Notes under the pieces: model-generated | Told to the model about the DNA's origin: nothing | What the model saw: only the letters and a program-made list of their open reading frames with translations | Databases searched by the model: none | NCBI GenBank assembly: GCA_017998735.1 | Contig: JAGOCN010000009.1 | Span: forward strand, 1 to 13,996 | Length of the DNA: 13,996 bases | Direction of reading: 5' to 3' | Source: Giesbergeria sp. | GTDB taxonomy: Bacteria > Pseudomonadota > Gammaproteobacteria > Burkholderiales > Burkholderiaceae_C | Made by a program: the position numbers and the translations under genes | In this document: piece by piece, positions 5,440 through 13,368 of the stretch | How the letters are laid out: every line of letters starts with the position of its first letter | Numbering within the stretch: position 1 is the stretch's first letter

Positions 5440-7434
5440 ATGTCCTCTACCAACCCTTTGTCCTACCCCTTGCTCCAGAGCGTGAACGACCCGGCCGATC
5501 TGCGCCGCCTGCCGCGGGCGCAGCTGAAAACGCTGGCCGCGCAGCTGCGCGCCTTTGTGCTGCACAGCGTTGCGCAGACCGGCGGGCACCTGGGCTCCAA
5601 CCTGGGCACCGTGGAACTGACGGTGGCGCTGCACGCGGTTTTCAACACGCCCTATGACCGGCTGGTGTGGGACGTGGGCCACCAGACCTACCCGCACAAA
5701 ATTTTGACCGGGCGGCGCGGGCGCATGGGTTCGCTGCGCCAGCTGGGCGGCCTGTCGGGGTTTCCGCAGCGCACCGAGAGCAGCTACGACACCTTTGGCA
5801 CGGCGCATTCCAGCACCAGCATCTCGGCGGCGCTGGGCATGGCGCTGGCCGCCAAGCACAAGGGCGAGGACCGCCGCGCCGTGGCCATCATCGGCGACGG
5901 CGCCATGACCGCCGGCATGGCGTTCGAGGCGCTGAACAACGCCGGCGTGGCCGATTGCGACCTGCTGGTCATCCTGAACGACAACGACATGAGCATCAGC
6001 CCGCCGGTGGGCGCGCTCAACCGCTACCTGGCGCAGCTGATGAGCGGGCAGTTCTATGCCACGGCCAAGAACGTTGGCAAGACGGTGCTTGGCCCGGTGC
6101 CGCCATTGCTGGAACTGGCCAAGCGCTTGGAGCAGCAGGCCAAGGGCATGGTGCTGCCGGCCACGCTGTTTGAAAAATTCGGCTTCAACTACATCGGTCC
6201 GATCGACGGCCACGACCTTGATTCGCTGATTCCGACACTGGAGAACATCAAGGGCCTGAAAGGGCCGCAGTTCCTGCATGTGGTGACCAAGAAGGGCCAG
6301 GGCTACAAGCTGGCCGAGGCCGACCCGGTGGCCTACCACGGCCCCGGCAAGTTCGACCCGGCTGTGGGCTTGGTCAAGGCCACCGCCAAGCCGCGCCAGA
6401 CCTTCACGCAGGTGTTTGGCGACTGGCTGTGCGACATGGCGGCGCAGGACGACCGGCTGGTGGCGATCACGCCGGCCATGCGCGAAGGCTCGGGCATGGT
6501 GGAATTCCACAAGCGCTTTCCCGACCGCTATTTCGACGTCGGCATTGCCGAGCAGCATGCGGTCACCTTTGCCGCCGGCATGGCCTGCGAGGGCGTCAAG
6601 CCGGTGGTGGCGATTTATTCCACCTTCCTGCAGCGCGGCTACGACCAGCTGATCCACGACGTGGCGCTGCAAAACCTGCCGGTGGTGTTTGCACTCGACC
6701 GCGCCGGCCTGGTGGGGGCCGACGGCGCCACGCACGCTGGGGCCTACGACATTGCCTTTGTGCGCTGCATTCCCAACATGGCCATGGCCTGCCCGGCCGA
6801 CGAGCGCGAATGCCGCCAGCTGCTCAGCACCGCCTTTGCCCAGCAGCAGCCGGTGTGCGTGCGCTACCCGCGCGGCGCGGGGGCAGGCATCGCGCCACTG
6901 GCCAGCCTGGAAGGGCTGGTTTTTGGCAAGGGCGAAGTGCGCCGCACGTCCAGCAAACCGGCGCGTGCTGCTGACAGCGCAAACACAAACGCACATCCGG
7001 TTGCAGGTGCAGGCGCAGAGCCACAGGGCACGGACAGCCAGACCGCGCAGCTTGTGCAGCCCGCGCCGCGCATTGCCATGCTGGCCTTTGGCACCCTGCT
7101 TTACCCTGCGTTGCAGGCAGCCGAGACGCTGGACGCCACGGTGGTGAACATGCGCTGGGCCAAGCCGCTGGACCTGGAGCTGCTGCTGGACGTGGCCGCC
7201 AGCCACGACGCGCTGGTGACGCTGGAGGAGGGCTGCATTGCCGGCGGCGCGGGCAGCGCGGTGCTGGAAGCCCTGGCTGCCGCACAGCTGCTGCGCCCGG
7301 TGCTGCAGCTGGGCCTGCCCGACACCTTCATCGAGCACGGCGACCCGGCGCAGCTGCTGGCGCTGCAGGGCCTGGACGCTGCGGGCATCGAGCGCTCGGT
7401 GCGCCAGCGTTTTCTGGACAGCAGCGCAGCCTGA
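5440..7434 (+). CDS. dxs: 1-deoxy-D-xylulose-5-phosphate synthase with an unusual interdomain insert
   Basis: This 664-residue thiamin-diphosphate enzyme joins pyruvate and glyceraldehyde 3-phosphate to make DXP, the committed MEP-pathway precursor also used for thiamin and pyridoxal. The N-terminal ThDP domain has His50 (TGGHLGSN) and the metal/ThDP motif [16 protein letters not shown] (152-167). The pyrimidine domain has [15 protein letters not shown] with catalytic Glu371. The C-terminal transketolase-like domain starts near [11 protein letters not shown] (544). The protein is about 30-40 residues longer than usual (620-635) because of an insert at about residues 503-543 (6946-7068). This insert is rich in Ala, Thr, Gln and Pro and joins GKGEVRR to the last domain. 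It is downstream of ispA with 70 bp between, occupied by a dispersed repeat, and there is no clear Shine-Dalgarno sequence. Co-transcription with xseB-ispA is likely, as no terminator is seen. Confidence 0.96.
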   Translation: MSSTNPLSYPLLQSVNDPADLRRLPRAQLKTLAAQLRAFVLHSVAQTGGHLGSNLGTVELTVALHAVFNTPYDRLVWDVGHQTYPHKILTGRRGRMGSLRQLGGLSGFPQRTESSYDTFGTAHSSTSISAALGMALAAKHKGEDRRAVAIIGDGAMTAGMAFEALNNAGVADCDLLVILNDNDMSISPPVGALNRYLAQLMSGQFYATAKNVGKTVLGPVPPLLELAKRLEQQAKGMVLPATLFEKFGFNYIGPIDGHDLDSLIPTLENIKGLKGPQFLHVVTKKGQGYKLAEADPVAYHGPGKFDPAVGLVKATAKPRQTFTQVFGDWLCDMAAQDDRLVAITPAMREGSGMVEFHKRFPDRYFDVGIAEQHAVTFAAGMACEGVKPVVAIYSTFLQRGYDQLIHDVALQNLPVVFALDRAGLVGADGATHAGAYDIAFVRCIPNMAMACPADERECRQLLSTAFAQQQPVCVRYPRGAGAGIAPLASLEGLVFGKGEVRRTSSKPARAADSANTNAHPVAGAGAEPQGTDSQTAQLVQPAPRIAMLAFGTLLYPALQAAETLDATVVNMRWAKPLDLELLLDVAASHDALVTLEEGCIAGGAGSAVLEALAAAQLLRPVLQLGLPDTFIEHGDPAQLLALQGLDAAGIERSVRQRFLDSSAA

Positions 7435-7753
7435 AGGCACCAAACCCGCGCCAGCCCCGCGCAATCCCTGGCGCAGGGTTGGCGCGCACTGGCGGATGCT
7501 GTGCCCTATGTGTTCGATGGGCTGGCTGCCTGCCGGGGGCGTCTGCACCGCCACGCTCCAGCCATGCAGCAAGCACAGGCCGATGTCGCGCAGGTGTCAG
7601 TGCGTTTGGGCAACGCGGGGAAACCCCGTGCGCGCTTGGTTGTCCGCATTTTTACAATGCCCAACTGCTACATTGACCAGGGTTGCGCGGTGCCCGTGCC
7701 CGCGCAGTGTTCATCAGCCTTTGTCAGCTTCTGACCTTTCGGAGTAATTTTTA
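7435..7753. other. Intergenic region between dxs and the first TRAP binding protein
   Basis: No gene was found. A stem of about 10 bp (7447-7456 with 7477-7486, one G-U pair) begins 12 bp after the dxs stop but has no T-run, so it would be a 3' stabiliser or a Rho-dependent end rather than an intrinsic terminator. A second hairpin, CGGGG-AAA-CCCCG, lies at 7616-7628. A TACAAT at 7653-7658 is a possible -10 box without a good -35 partner. GGAG at 7741-7744 is the ribosome site for the gene at 7754. Confidence 0.55.
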
Positions 7754-8836
7754 ATGGACCGTCGATCAATCCTCAAGCATGCCGGCGTCGCTGGCGTGCT
7801 CGCTGCCGGTGTGGCCCCTGCCGTGCATGCCCAGACCGCCGTGCGCTGGCGCATGGCGTCGAGCTTTCCCAAGTCGCTGGACACCATTTATGGCAGTGGG
7901 GAAATGTTTGCCAAAACGGTCAAGGCACTGTCGGGCGGCAAGTTTGAAGTGTCCGTCCATGCCGGCGGCGAACTGATGCCGGCGTTTGGCGTGGTTGATG
8001 CACTGCAGAACGGCACCGTCGAGATGGGCCAGACCGCGTCGTACTACTTCACCGGCAAGGACCCGATCTTTGCCTTTGGCTGCGCTGTGCCGTTCGGCCT
8101 GACCGCACGCCAGATGGACTCGTGGATGGAGCATGGCGGTGGCCGCAAGCTCATGGACGCGTTCTATGCCAACTACAACATGAAGAGCCTGAGTGCCGGC
8201 AACACCGGCACGCAGATGGGCGGCTGGTACCGCAAGGAAATCAAGACCGTGGCCGACCTGAAGGGCCTGAAAATGCGCCTGGGCGGCGGCCTGTTTGGCG
8301 AAGCCATGCAAAAGCTCGGTGTGGTGGCGCAGAACATGCCCGCTGGCGATGTGTACCAGGCGCTGGAAAAAGGCACGCTGGACGCGGTCGAATTCGTCGG
8401 TCCGTACGACGATGAAAAACTCGGCTTCAACAAGGTGGCGCCCTACTACTACTACCCTGGCTGGTGGGAAGGCGGCGCCGAGCTGGAGTTCTTCATCAAC
8501 ACCAAGGCCTACGCCGCGCTCTCGCCCGAATTCCAGGCCATCGTGGACGCCGCCGCTGCCGTGGCAGCACGCGACATGACCGCCAAGTACGACGCGGTCA
8601 ACCCGATTGCGCTGAAGAAACTGGTGGGCGCCAAGACCCAGCTCAAGGCGTTTTCCAAGGAAATCATGGACGCCGGCTTCAAGGCGTCTATGGAAGTGTT
8701 TGCCGAGCACGAGGCCAAATCGGCCGAGTTCAAGACCATCCACCAGAGCATGCGCAGCTTCCAGCGCGACCAGCTGCTCTGGGCGCGCTACTCTGAGCTG
8801 CGCTACGACAACTACATGGCCACCGTGAAGCTCTGA
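7754..8836 (+). CDS. TRAP transporter periplasmic binding protein (TakP-like), paralogue 1
   Basis: This 360-residue solute receptor is for a TRAP transporter. It has a twin-arginine-like leader (MDRRSILKHAG, then a hydrophobic stretch and AVHAQ near 23-27), so export is probably Tat-dependent with cleavage after residue 26. The mature part has the DctP-type family fold signatures: Arg175 in LKGLKMRLGGG, where the family salt-bridges the substrate carboxylate, Gln154 (TGTQMGGW), Glu213 (VEFVGPYDD) and APYYYYPGWWEGG (229-241). These are features of the 2-oxoacid/lactate-binding TakP branch. At the residue after Glu213 this protein has Phe, while paralogue 2 has Trp. The ribosome site GGAG lies 10 bp before the ATG. 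The gene ends in a strong terminator (8917-8954), so it can be its own transcript. The matching dctQM genes are about 3.3 kb away on the opposite strand. The exact ligand is unknown. Confidence 0.9.
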   Translation: MDRRSILKHAGVAGVLAAGVAPAVHAQTAVRWRMASSFPKSLDTIYGSGEMFAKTVKALSGGKFEVSVHAGGELMPAFGVVDALQNGTVEMGQTASYYFTGKDPIFAFGCAVPFGLTARQMDSWMEHGGGRKLMDAFYANYNMKSLSAGNTGTQMGGWYRKEIKTVADLKGLKMRLGGGLFGEAMQKLGVVAQNMPAGDVYQALEKGTLDAVEFVGPYDDEKLGFNKVAPYYYYPGWWEGGAELEFFINTKAYAALSPEFQAIVDAAAAVAARDMTAKYDAVNPIALKKLVGAKTQLKAFSKEIMDAGFKASMEVFAEHEAKSAEFKTIHQSMRSFQRDQLLWARYSELRYDNYMATVKL

Positions 8837-8916
8837 TTGCCGCCAGCAAGGTTTTCCCACACCGGACGCAGAAAAACCATGCCGACCCCTGCATGCTTCC
8901 TGCATCCGTGAGCGCA

Positions 8917-8954
8917 AGGCCCCTGCACACCCCGGTGTGCAGGGGCCTGTTTTT
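8917..8954 (+). terminator. Strong intrinsic terminator after TRAP binding protein 1
   Basis: A perfect 15-bp stem (8917-8931 pairing with 8934-8948, AGGCCCCTGCACACC and its complement) with a 2-nt loop is followed by GTTTTT (8949-8954). It lies about 80 bp after the stop codon and separates the two paralogous binding-protein genes. Confidence 0.9.
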
Positions 8955-9022
8955 CAGGGCCCCGCCGCGCTGCGATGGCAGGGCTTCTTTCAGGTTTGAT
9001 TTTTGACCCCAGGAGACTTGCC

Positions 9023-10102
9023 ATGGAAAGACGTTCCCTTCTCAAGAATGCCGGCATTGCCGGCGTGCTGGCCGCAGGCGTGGCTCCGGCCGTGCACGCG
9101 CAGCCGGTGGTGCGCTGGCGCCTGGCGTCCAGCTTTCCCAAATCGCTGGACACCATCCACGGTTCGGCCGATGTGTTTGCCAAGGCGCTCAAGGACATGT
9201 CGGGCGGCAAGTTCGAGGTCTCGGTGCATGCCGCCGGCGAGCTGATGCCCGCCTTTGGCGTGGTCGATGGCGTGCAGAACGGCACCGTGGAAGTGGCCCA
9301 CACCGCGCCTTACTATTTCTTTGGCAAGAACGAGGCCTTTGCGATTGGCGGGGCCATTCCGTTTGGCATGAATTCGCGCCAGCTCACGGCCTGGATGGTG
9401 GACGGCAACGGCGGCAAGCTGATGCGCGAGTTCTATGCCAAGAACAACATCGTCAACTTCCTCGGCGGCAACACCGGCGCGCAGATGGGCGGGTGGTTCC
9501 GCAAGGAAGTCAAGACACCGGCCGACATCAAGGGTTTGAAATTCCGCGTTGGCGGCTTTGCCGGCAAGATCATCGAGCGCATGGGCGGCGTGCCGCAGAA
9601 CATTCCGGGCGGCGAGATCTACCAGGCGCTGGAAAAAGGCACCATCGATGCGGCCGAGTGGATCGGCCCCTACGACGACCTCAAGCTCGGCATCAGCAAG
9701 GTGGCGCCTTACTACTACTACCCCGGCTGGTGGGAGGGCAGCCTGAACCTGGAGTTCTATGTCAACGACAAGGCGCTGGCCGCGCTGACGCCCGAGTACC
9801 GCGCCATGGTGCACAGCGCCTCGTACGAGGCCCATGTGGTGACGCAGGCGCGCTACGACGCTCGCAACCCCGGTGCCTTGAAGCAGCTGGTGGGTGCCAA
9901 AACGAAAGTGCTGCCATTTCCGCCAGCGGTCATGGACGCTTCGTTCAAGGCCACCATGGAGGTGTATTCGGAGCTGAACAACAGCAACCCGGACTGGAAG
10001 AAGATCTACGCCGACTACCGCAACTTCCAGCGCGACCAGGTGCTGTGGTTCCGTTTTGCCGAAGGCAGCTTCGACAGCTTCATGCAGCGCCAGAAACTGT
10101 AA
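9023..10102 (+). CDS. TRAP transporter periplasmic binding protein (TakP-like), paralogue 2
   Basis: This 359-residue TRAP solute receptor is a close paralogue of the gene at 7754. By eye 88 of the first 120 residues are identical, and similarity continues to the end. The leader MERRSLLKNAG with AVHAQ at 23-27 is again twin-arginine-like. Ligand-site landmarks are Gln154 (TGAQMGGW), Arg175 (LKGLKFRVGG), Glu212-Trp213 (AEWIGPYDD) and APYYYYPGWWEG (228-239). In the TakP structure, as I remember it, a Gln/Glu/Trp set binds sodium and the 2-oxoacid, so this copy looks like the orthodox one. The start at 9023 is chosen for its AGGAG 8 bp upstream and because it aligns with paralogue 1. An earlier in-frame ATG (8975) adds 16 unrelated residues. 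The terminator of paralogue 1 lies 68 bp upstream, so it needs its own promoter or read-through. It converges on dctM. Confidence 0.92.
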   Translation: MERRSLLKNAGIAGVLAAGVAPAVHAQPVVRWRLASSFPKSLDTIHGSADVFAKALKDMSGGKFEVSVHAAGELMPAFGVVDGVQNGTVEVAHTAPYYFFGKNEAFAIGGAIPFGMNSRQLTAWMVDGNGGKLMREFYAKNNIVNFLGGNTGAQMGGWFRKEVKTPADIKGLKFRVGGFAGKIIERMGGVPQNIPGGEIYQALEKGTIDAAEWIGPYDDLKLGISKVAPYYYYPGWWEGSLNLEFYVNDKALAALTPEYRAMVHSASYEAHVVTQARYDARNPGALKQLVGAKTKVLPFPPAVMDASFKATMEVYSELNNSNPDWKKIYADYRNFQRDQVLWFRFAEGSFDSFMQRQKL

Positions 10103-10105
10103 CGC

Positions 10106-10130
10106 CCAGGCGCCCCAGGTGGGGCGCTGG
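10106..10130 (+). terminator. Hairpin directly after TRAP binding protein 2
   Basis: CCAG-CGCCCC pairs with GGGGCG-CTGG (one bulged G at 10110, loop AGGT), giving a 10-bp stem 4 nt after the stop codon. Only a broken T-run follows (AGTGTTTTCAGGGTTTT), so it may act as a first, weaker terminator or a 3' stabiliser ahead of the stronger one at 10157. Confidence 0.4.
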
Positions 10131-10156
10131 AGTGTTTTCAGGGTTTTGATGCCAGC

Positions 10157-10179
10157 GCCCCGCCCGACGGGGCTTTTTT
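10157..10179 (+). terminator. Strong intrinsic terminator after TRAP binding protein 2
   Basis: GCCCCG-CCCGA-CGGGGC (6-bp stem, 5-nt loop) is followed at once by six T residues (10174-10179), 55 bp after the stop codon. It stops plus-strand transcription before the converging dctQM operon. Confidence 0.85.
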
Positions 10180-10202
10180 GCGCCTGCAACCACTAAAAAT
10201 TC

Positions 10203-10260
10203 TTTTTTGATAGCTGCCAGCGCTGGATGCACAAGCTCTGGAGGCTGTTTTGACTCTTTT
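10203..10260 (+). repeat. Dispersed intergenic palindromic repeat, copy A
   Basis: It reads TTTTTTGATAGCTGCCAGCGC, with the variable centre TGGATGCACAA, then GCTCTGGAGGCTGTTTT. Both arms match copy B (2614-2670, opposite orientation), and the left arm matches copy C (5383-5431). It sits between the opposed terminators of the converging TRAP gene blocks. Confidence 0.75.
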
Positions 10261-10303
10261 GTTTCTGGCTGTGGTCCGGCGCTTTCAGTACCGGTTCGGG
10301 GGC

Positions 10304-10332
10304 AAAAAAAAGCCCTGTTGAAACAGGGCTTT
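10304..10332 (-). terminator. Intrinsic terminator of the dctQM operon
   Basis: AGCCCTGTT (10311-10319) pairs with AACAGGGCT (10322-10330) around a 2-nt loop, and flanking A/T pairs extend the stem to 11 bp. On the minus strand an unbroken run of eight T residues (10311-10304) follows. It lies about 25 bp after the dctM stop codon. On the plus strand only three T residues follow, so its main direction is minus. Confidence 0.88.
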
Positions 10333-10356
10333 GAAGGGGGTTTCAGAGGCTGGCGG

Positions 10357-12156
10357 CTACTTTTTTTCCTCTTTCAACGCATCCTGCATGGCCTTGAGCG
10401 GGTCTTCTTCGTCTGCGGCCGGGCCGGGCTCGGCACCAGGCTCGGGCAGGGCTGGTGCGCTGTTGCCAAAGCCGTCACCGGACTGCAGGGGTGGCGGGGG
10501 CTCCAGATTGGACATGTCGGATTCCATCTGCAGGCGGATCTTGTCCATGTCGTAGACCTCGGGTTTGTCCAGGCCGCTGGAGACGATGCCGGGGAAGGCA
10601 ATGATCAGGCCCACCATGACCACCTGGATCAGCACAAAGGGCACCGCTCCCCAGTAGATCTGCATGGTGGTCACCGGCTGGATCAGCTTTTTCGTGATCC
10701 GGTCGGTGTAGGCCACGGCGGGTGCCACGCTGCGCAGGTAGAACAGGGCAAAACCGAAGGGCGGGTGCATGAACGAGGTCTGCATGTTCACTGCCAGCAG
10801 CACGCCAAACCAGATCAGGTCGATGCCCAGTTTTTCCGCCACCGGCGCCAGAAGCGGCACGACGATGAACGACAGCTCGAAGAAGTCCAGAAAGAACGCC
10901 AGGAAGAAGATCATGACGTTCACCAGGATCAGAAAGCCGATCTGTCCGCCCGGCAGTCCGGTCAGCAGGTGCTCGACCCAGCGCGGCCCGTCCACGCCCT
11001 GGAACACCAGGCTGAAAATGGTCGAGCCGATCAGGATGAACACCACAAAGCACGACAGTTTGGTGGTGGTGTTGAGCGCCTGCTTGAGCAGTGAAAAGCT
11101 CAGTCGCCCGCGCACCATGGCCATCACAAAGGCGCCCAGCGCCCCCATGGCGCCGCCCTCGGTGGGCGTGGCCACGCCCAGAAAGATGGTGCCCAGCACC
11201 AGAAAGATCAGCAGCAGCGGCGGAATCAGCACAAAGGTGACGCGCTCGGCCATGCGCGACAGCAGCCCCAGGCGCGTGACCTTGTTGAGCAGCGACAGCA
11301 GAAACGCCAGCGCCACGCCCACGCACATCGACACCACGATGGTTTCGTCCTTGGCGACCCGCGTCACTTCCTCGCCGGTCCACCAGCTGTGCACGTCCAC
11401 GATGCGGTGGGCAAAATACAGCGACACCCCCACCGACAGAGCGGTCAGCAGCAGCAGCGACGGCAGGCCGCTGTTGCCGTTGTCCTCGCGCAGGTGGCGC
11501 GCTTCGGGCGGCAGGGCCGGTACCCAGGCGGGCTTGACGAGGGCCAGCAGGATGACATAGCCGGCATAGAAACCCATCAGGATGAAACCAGGCACGAACG
11601 CGCCCTTGTACATGTCGCCCACGCTGCGGCCGAGCTGGTCGGCCAGGATGATCAGCACCAGCGAGGGCGGAATGATCTGCGCCAGCGTGCCCGAGGCGGC
11701 AATCACCCCGGTGGCAATGCGCCGGTCGTAGCCGTAGCGCAGCATGATGGGCAGCGAGATCAGGCCCATCGAGATCACCGAAGCCGCCACCACGCCGGTG
11801 GTGGCCGCCAGCAGCGCGCCGACAAACACCACCGCCAGCGCCAGGCCGCCGCGCACCGGACCGAACAGCTGTCCAATGGTTTCCAGCAGGTCTTCTGCCA
11901 TGCCGCTGCGCTCCAGAATCAGCCCCATCAGCGTGAAAAACGGTATGGCCAGCAGGGTGTCGTTCTGCATGATGCCGAAAATGCGCAATGGCAGCGCCTG
12001 CATCAGCGCCTGCGGCAGCACGCCCAGCTCGATGCCGACGAAGCCGAAGAACAGCCCGCAGGCGCCCAGGCTGAACGCCACCGGAAAGCCCAGCAGCAAA
12101 AATGCCATGAGGCCGACAAACATGATCGGCGCCAGGTTGGCAGTGAGAAATTCCAT
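10357..12156 (-). CDS. dctM: TRAP transporter large permease subunit (DctM family, extended form)
   Basis: This 599-residue multi-spanning inner-membrane protein is the sodium-coupled transport subunit of a TRAP system. Family hallmarks are GFPVAFSLGACGLFFGF (24-40), NDTLLAIPFFTLMGLILERSG, the ATTGVVAASVISMG loop, YDRRIATGVIAASGTLAQIIPPS and, in the second half, GVATPTEGGAMGALGAF and NMQTSFMHPPFGFALFY. It is well above the usual 425-450 residues. The extra length is an internal segment (about 210-300) with additional membrane helices, as in TakP-type large subunits, and a polar tail of about 70 residues after the last helix, rich in Pro and acidic residues and ending in Lys (PLKAMQDALKEEKK). 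The start at 12156 has GGAG about 10 bp upstream. dctQ ends 15 bp before it, so the two form an operon, and the terminator at 10304-10332 ends it. Confidence 0.93.
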   Translation of the reverse strand: MEFLTANLAPIMFVGLMAFLLLGFPVAFSLGACGLFFGFVGIELGVLPQALMQALPLRIFGIMQNDTLLAIPFFTLMGLILERSGMAEDLLETIGQLFGPVRGGLALAVVFVGALLAATTGVVAASVISMGLISLPIMLRYGYDRRIATGVIAASGTLAQIIPPSLVLIILADQLGRSVGDMYKGAFVPGFILMGFYAGYVILLALVKPAWVPALPPEARHLREDNGNSGLPSLLLLTALSVGVSLYFAHRIVDVHSWWTGEEVTRVAKDETIVVSMCVGVALAFLLSLLNKVTRLGLLSRMAERVTFVLIPPLLLIFLVLGTIFLGVATPTEGGAMGALGAFVMAMVRGRLSFSLLKQALNTTTKLSCFVVFILIGSTIFSLVFQGVDGPRWVEHLLTGLPGGQIGFLILVNVMIFFLAFFLDFFELSFIVVPLLAPVAEKLGIDLIWFGVLLAVNMQTSFMHPPFGFALFYLRSVAPAVAYTDRITKKLIQPVTTMQIYWGAVPFVLIQVVMVGLIIAFPGIVSSGLDKPEVYDMDKIRLQMESDMSNLEPPPPLQSGDGFGNSAPALPEPGAEPGPAADEEDPLKAMQDALKEEKK

Positions 12157-12171
12157 GGTGTGGTGCTCCGT

Positions 12172-12786
12172 TCAGTCGGCTTTGGCAGGGCCGTGGCCCT
12201 TGCCGGCTTCGGCCAGGCGGCGCAGCGACTCGGCCAGCTCCTGCTCGGCCGTTTTTTCGTCCGGTTTGACCGTGGGGTCGTCGATCAGCCCTTGAAGGAA
12301 GGCCAGGCGCTTGATGGCTTCCGAAAAGCCCTGCAGCATCAGCAGCCCAAAGCCGAGCGGCATCATCAGGTACACCGGCCAGCGCAGAAGGCCGCCGGCG
12401 TTGCTCGACATTTCGTTCGATTCAAACCCCTGCAGAAAGAACGGCACGCCGTACCACAGCACCACAAGGCACATGGGGGTGAGAAAGAACAGGAAGCCCA
12501 GCAGGTCGATCCAGATCTGCGTGCGCTTGGACAGCCGGCTGGAGATCACGTCCACGCGCACATGCTCGCGCTGCAGCAGCGTGTAGCCGGCGGCCAGCAG
12601 AAAGGCGGACGCAAACAGGTACCACTGCACTTCCAGAAAGGCGTTGGAGCTGTAGTTGAACACCTTGCGCACGATGGCATTGACGCCACTGATGACGGTG
12701 GAGGCCAGGATGAGCCAGATGACATAGCGGCCGATCCAGGCATTGAGCCCGTCAATGCCTCTGGAGAAAACAAGTAACGCCTGCAT
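12172..12786 (-). CDS. dctQ: TRAP transporter small permease subunit (DctQ family)
   Basis: This 204-residue inner-membrane protein has four hydrophobic segments: about 17-40 (WIGRYVIWLILASTVISG), 56-75 (VQWYLFASAFLLAAGYTLL), 92-115 (IWIDLLGFLFFLTPMCLVVL) and 135-160 (VYLMMPLGFGLLMLQGF). Typical DctQ features are the EVQWYLFA motif and HVRVDV just after the second helix. A charged C-terminal tail of about 40 residues (VKPDEKTAEQELAESLRRL) may form a coiled coil. DctQ pairs with DctM to form the membrane part of the TRAP transporter and contacts the binding protein. The start at 12786 has GGAG 8 bp upstream (TTTTTTTGGAGCCC). The longer open frame to 12981 adds Cys/Arg-rich sequence that does not look like this family. 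It is the first gene of the dctQM operon. Confidence 0.9.
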   Translation of the reverse strand: MQALLVFSRGIDGLNAWIGRYVIWLILASTVISGVNAIVRKVFNYSSNAFLEVQWYLFASAFLLAAGYTLLQREHVRVDVISSRLSKRTQIWIDLLGFLFFLTPMCLVVLWYGVPFFLQGFESNEMSSNAGGLLRWPVYLMMPLGFGLLMLQGFSEAIKRLAFLQGLIDDPTVKPDEKTAEQELAESLRRLAEAGKGHGPAKAD

Positions 12787-13097
12787 GGCATGGGCTCCAA
12801 AAAAAGTCGGTGGAAATCGGCAAAAACAGCGCACTGCACCTGGAAACCGGCAACACGCACATGCTGCAGTGTGCCCATGGTGTGTCGTTTGAAATTGGGT
12901 GCCGCAGCCCAGCCAGTCGCCTTGCAAAGGGCGTGCCCGGCAGCACCGCTGCGCGAAAGCACGCATGCACAAAAAGCGCACACCCGGACCAGAAGAACGA
13001 CAGGGATTTTAAGGACGTATCGGACAAAGGAAGGAGCGGGTTTGCGACAGTGCCTTGCATGCCATTCACCCCAATTCCGTATGTGCCTGAGTTACAG

Positions 13098-13139
13098 AAA
13101 AATTCCGGGAATGGAGCGCCCCTAAACAAAAAATCCGGG
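13098..13139 (+). repeat. Direct repeat with 30-bp period (possible tandem operator)
   Basis: AAAAATTCCGGG (13098-13109) and AAAAAATCCGGG (13128-13139) differ at one position and are 30 bp apart, close to three helical turns. This is compatible with two operator sites on one face of the DNA, but a chance match cannot be ruled out. Confidence 0.35.
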
Positions 13140-13152
13140 CAAAGGTTAAACT

Positions 13153-13165
13153 GTTGCAGTGCAAC
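13153..13165 (+). promoter_or_regulatory. Inverted repeat GTTGCA-G-TGCAAC
   Basis: A perfect 6-bp inverted repeat around one central base lies in the AT-richer regulatory region, about 310 bp upstream of the small membrane-protein gene. Its size suits a dimeric regulator half-site pair. There is no direct evidence of function. Confidence 0.3.
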
Positions 13166-13368
13166 ATTGCTGGGGATGCTGAAACTTCGTTCCGGCTTTT
13201 TTGCAGTGCGGTGTTCTTGGCGCTCCTGGTGGTACGGATGCTAACAAGGAAAAAACGCATTTTTTCAGTGACTAGCTTCAGACTGCAAAGGTTTTCAGAC
13301 CTTGCGCACAGCCCTTTTGCAGCTGGAATACTTTGCATTCGTTTTGGTTACTGCGTTACTGAGGCGTT

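Noticed and set aside
5011..7572. 853-codon open minus-strand frame
   Set aside because: It is antisense to dxs and the end of ispA. Stop codons are rare in this frame because of GC-rich codon use. No domain is recognisable in it.
8990..10189. 399-codon minus-strand frame (and a similar one at 7766-8917)
   Set aside because: Both are antisense to the TRAP binding proteins and resemble each other only because the sense genes are paralogues. They show no signal, domain or ribosome site.
11389..12777. 462-codon plus-strand frame
   Set aside because: It is antisense to dctM and dctQ. Its His/Gln/Arg-rich composition is typical of a mirror frame of membrane-protein genes.
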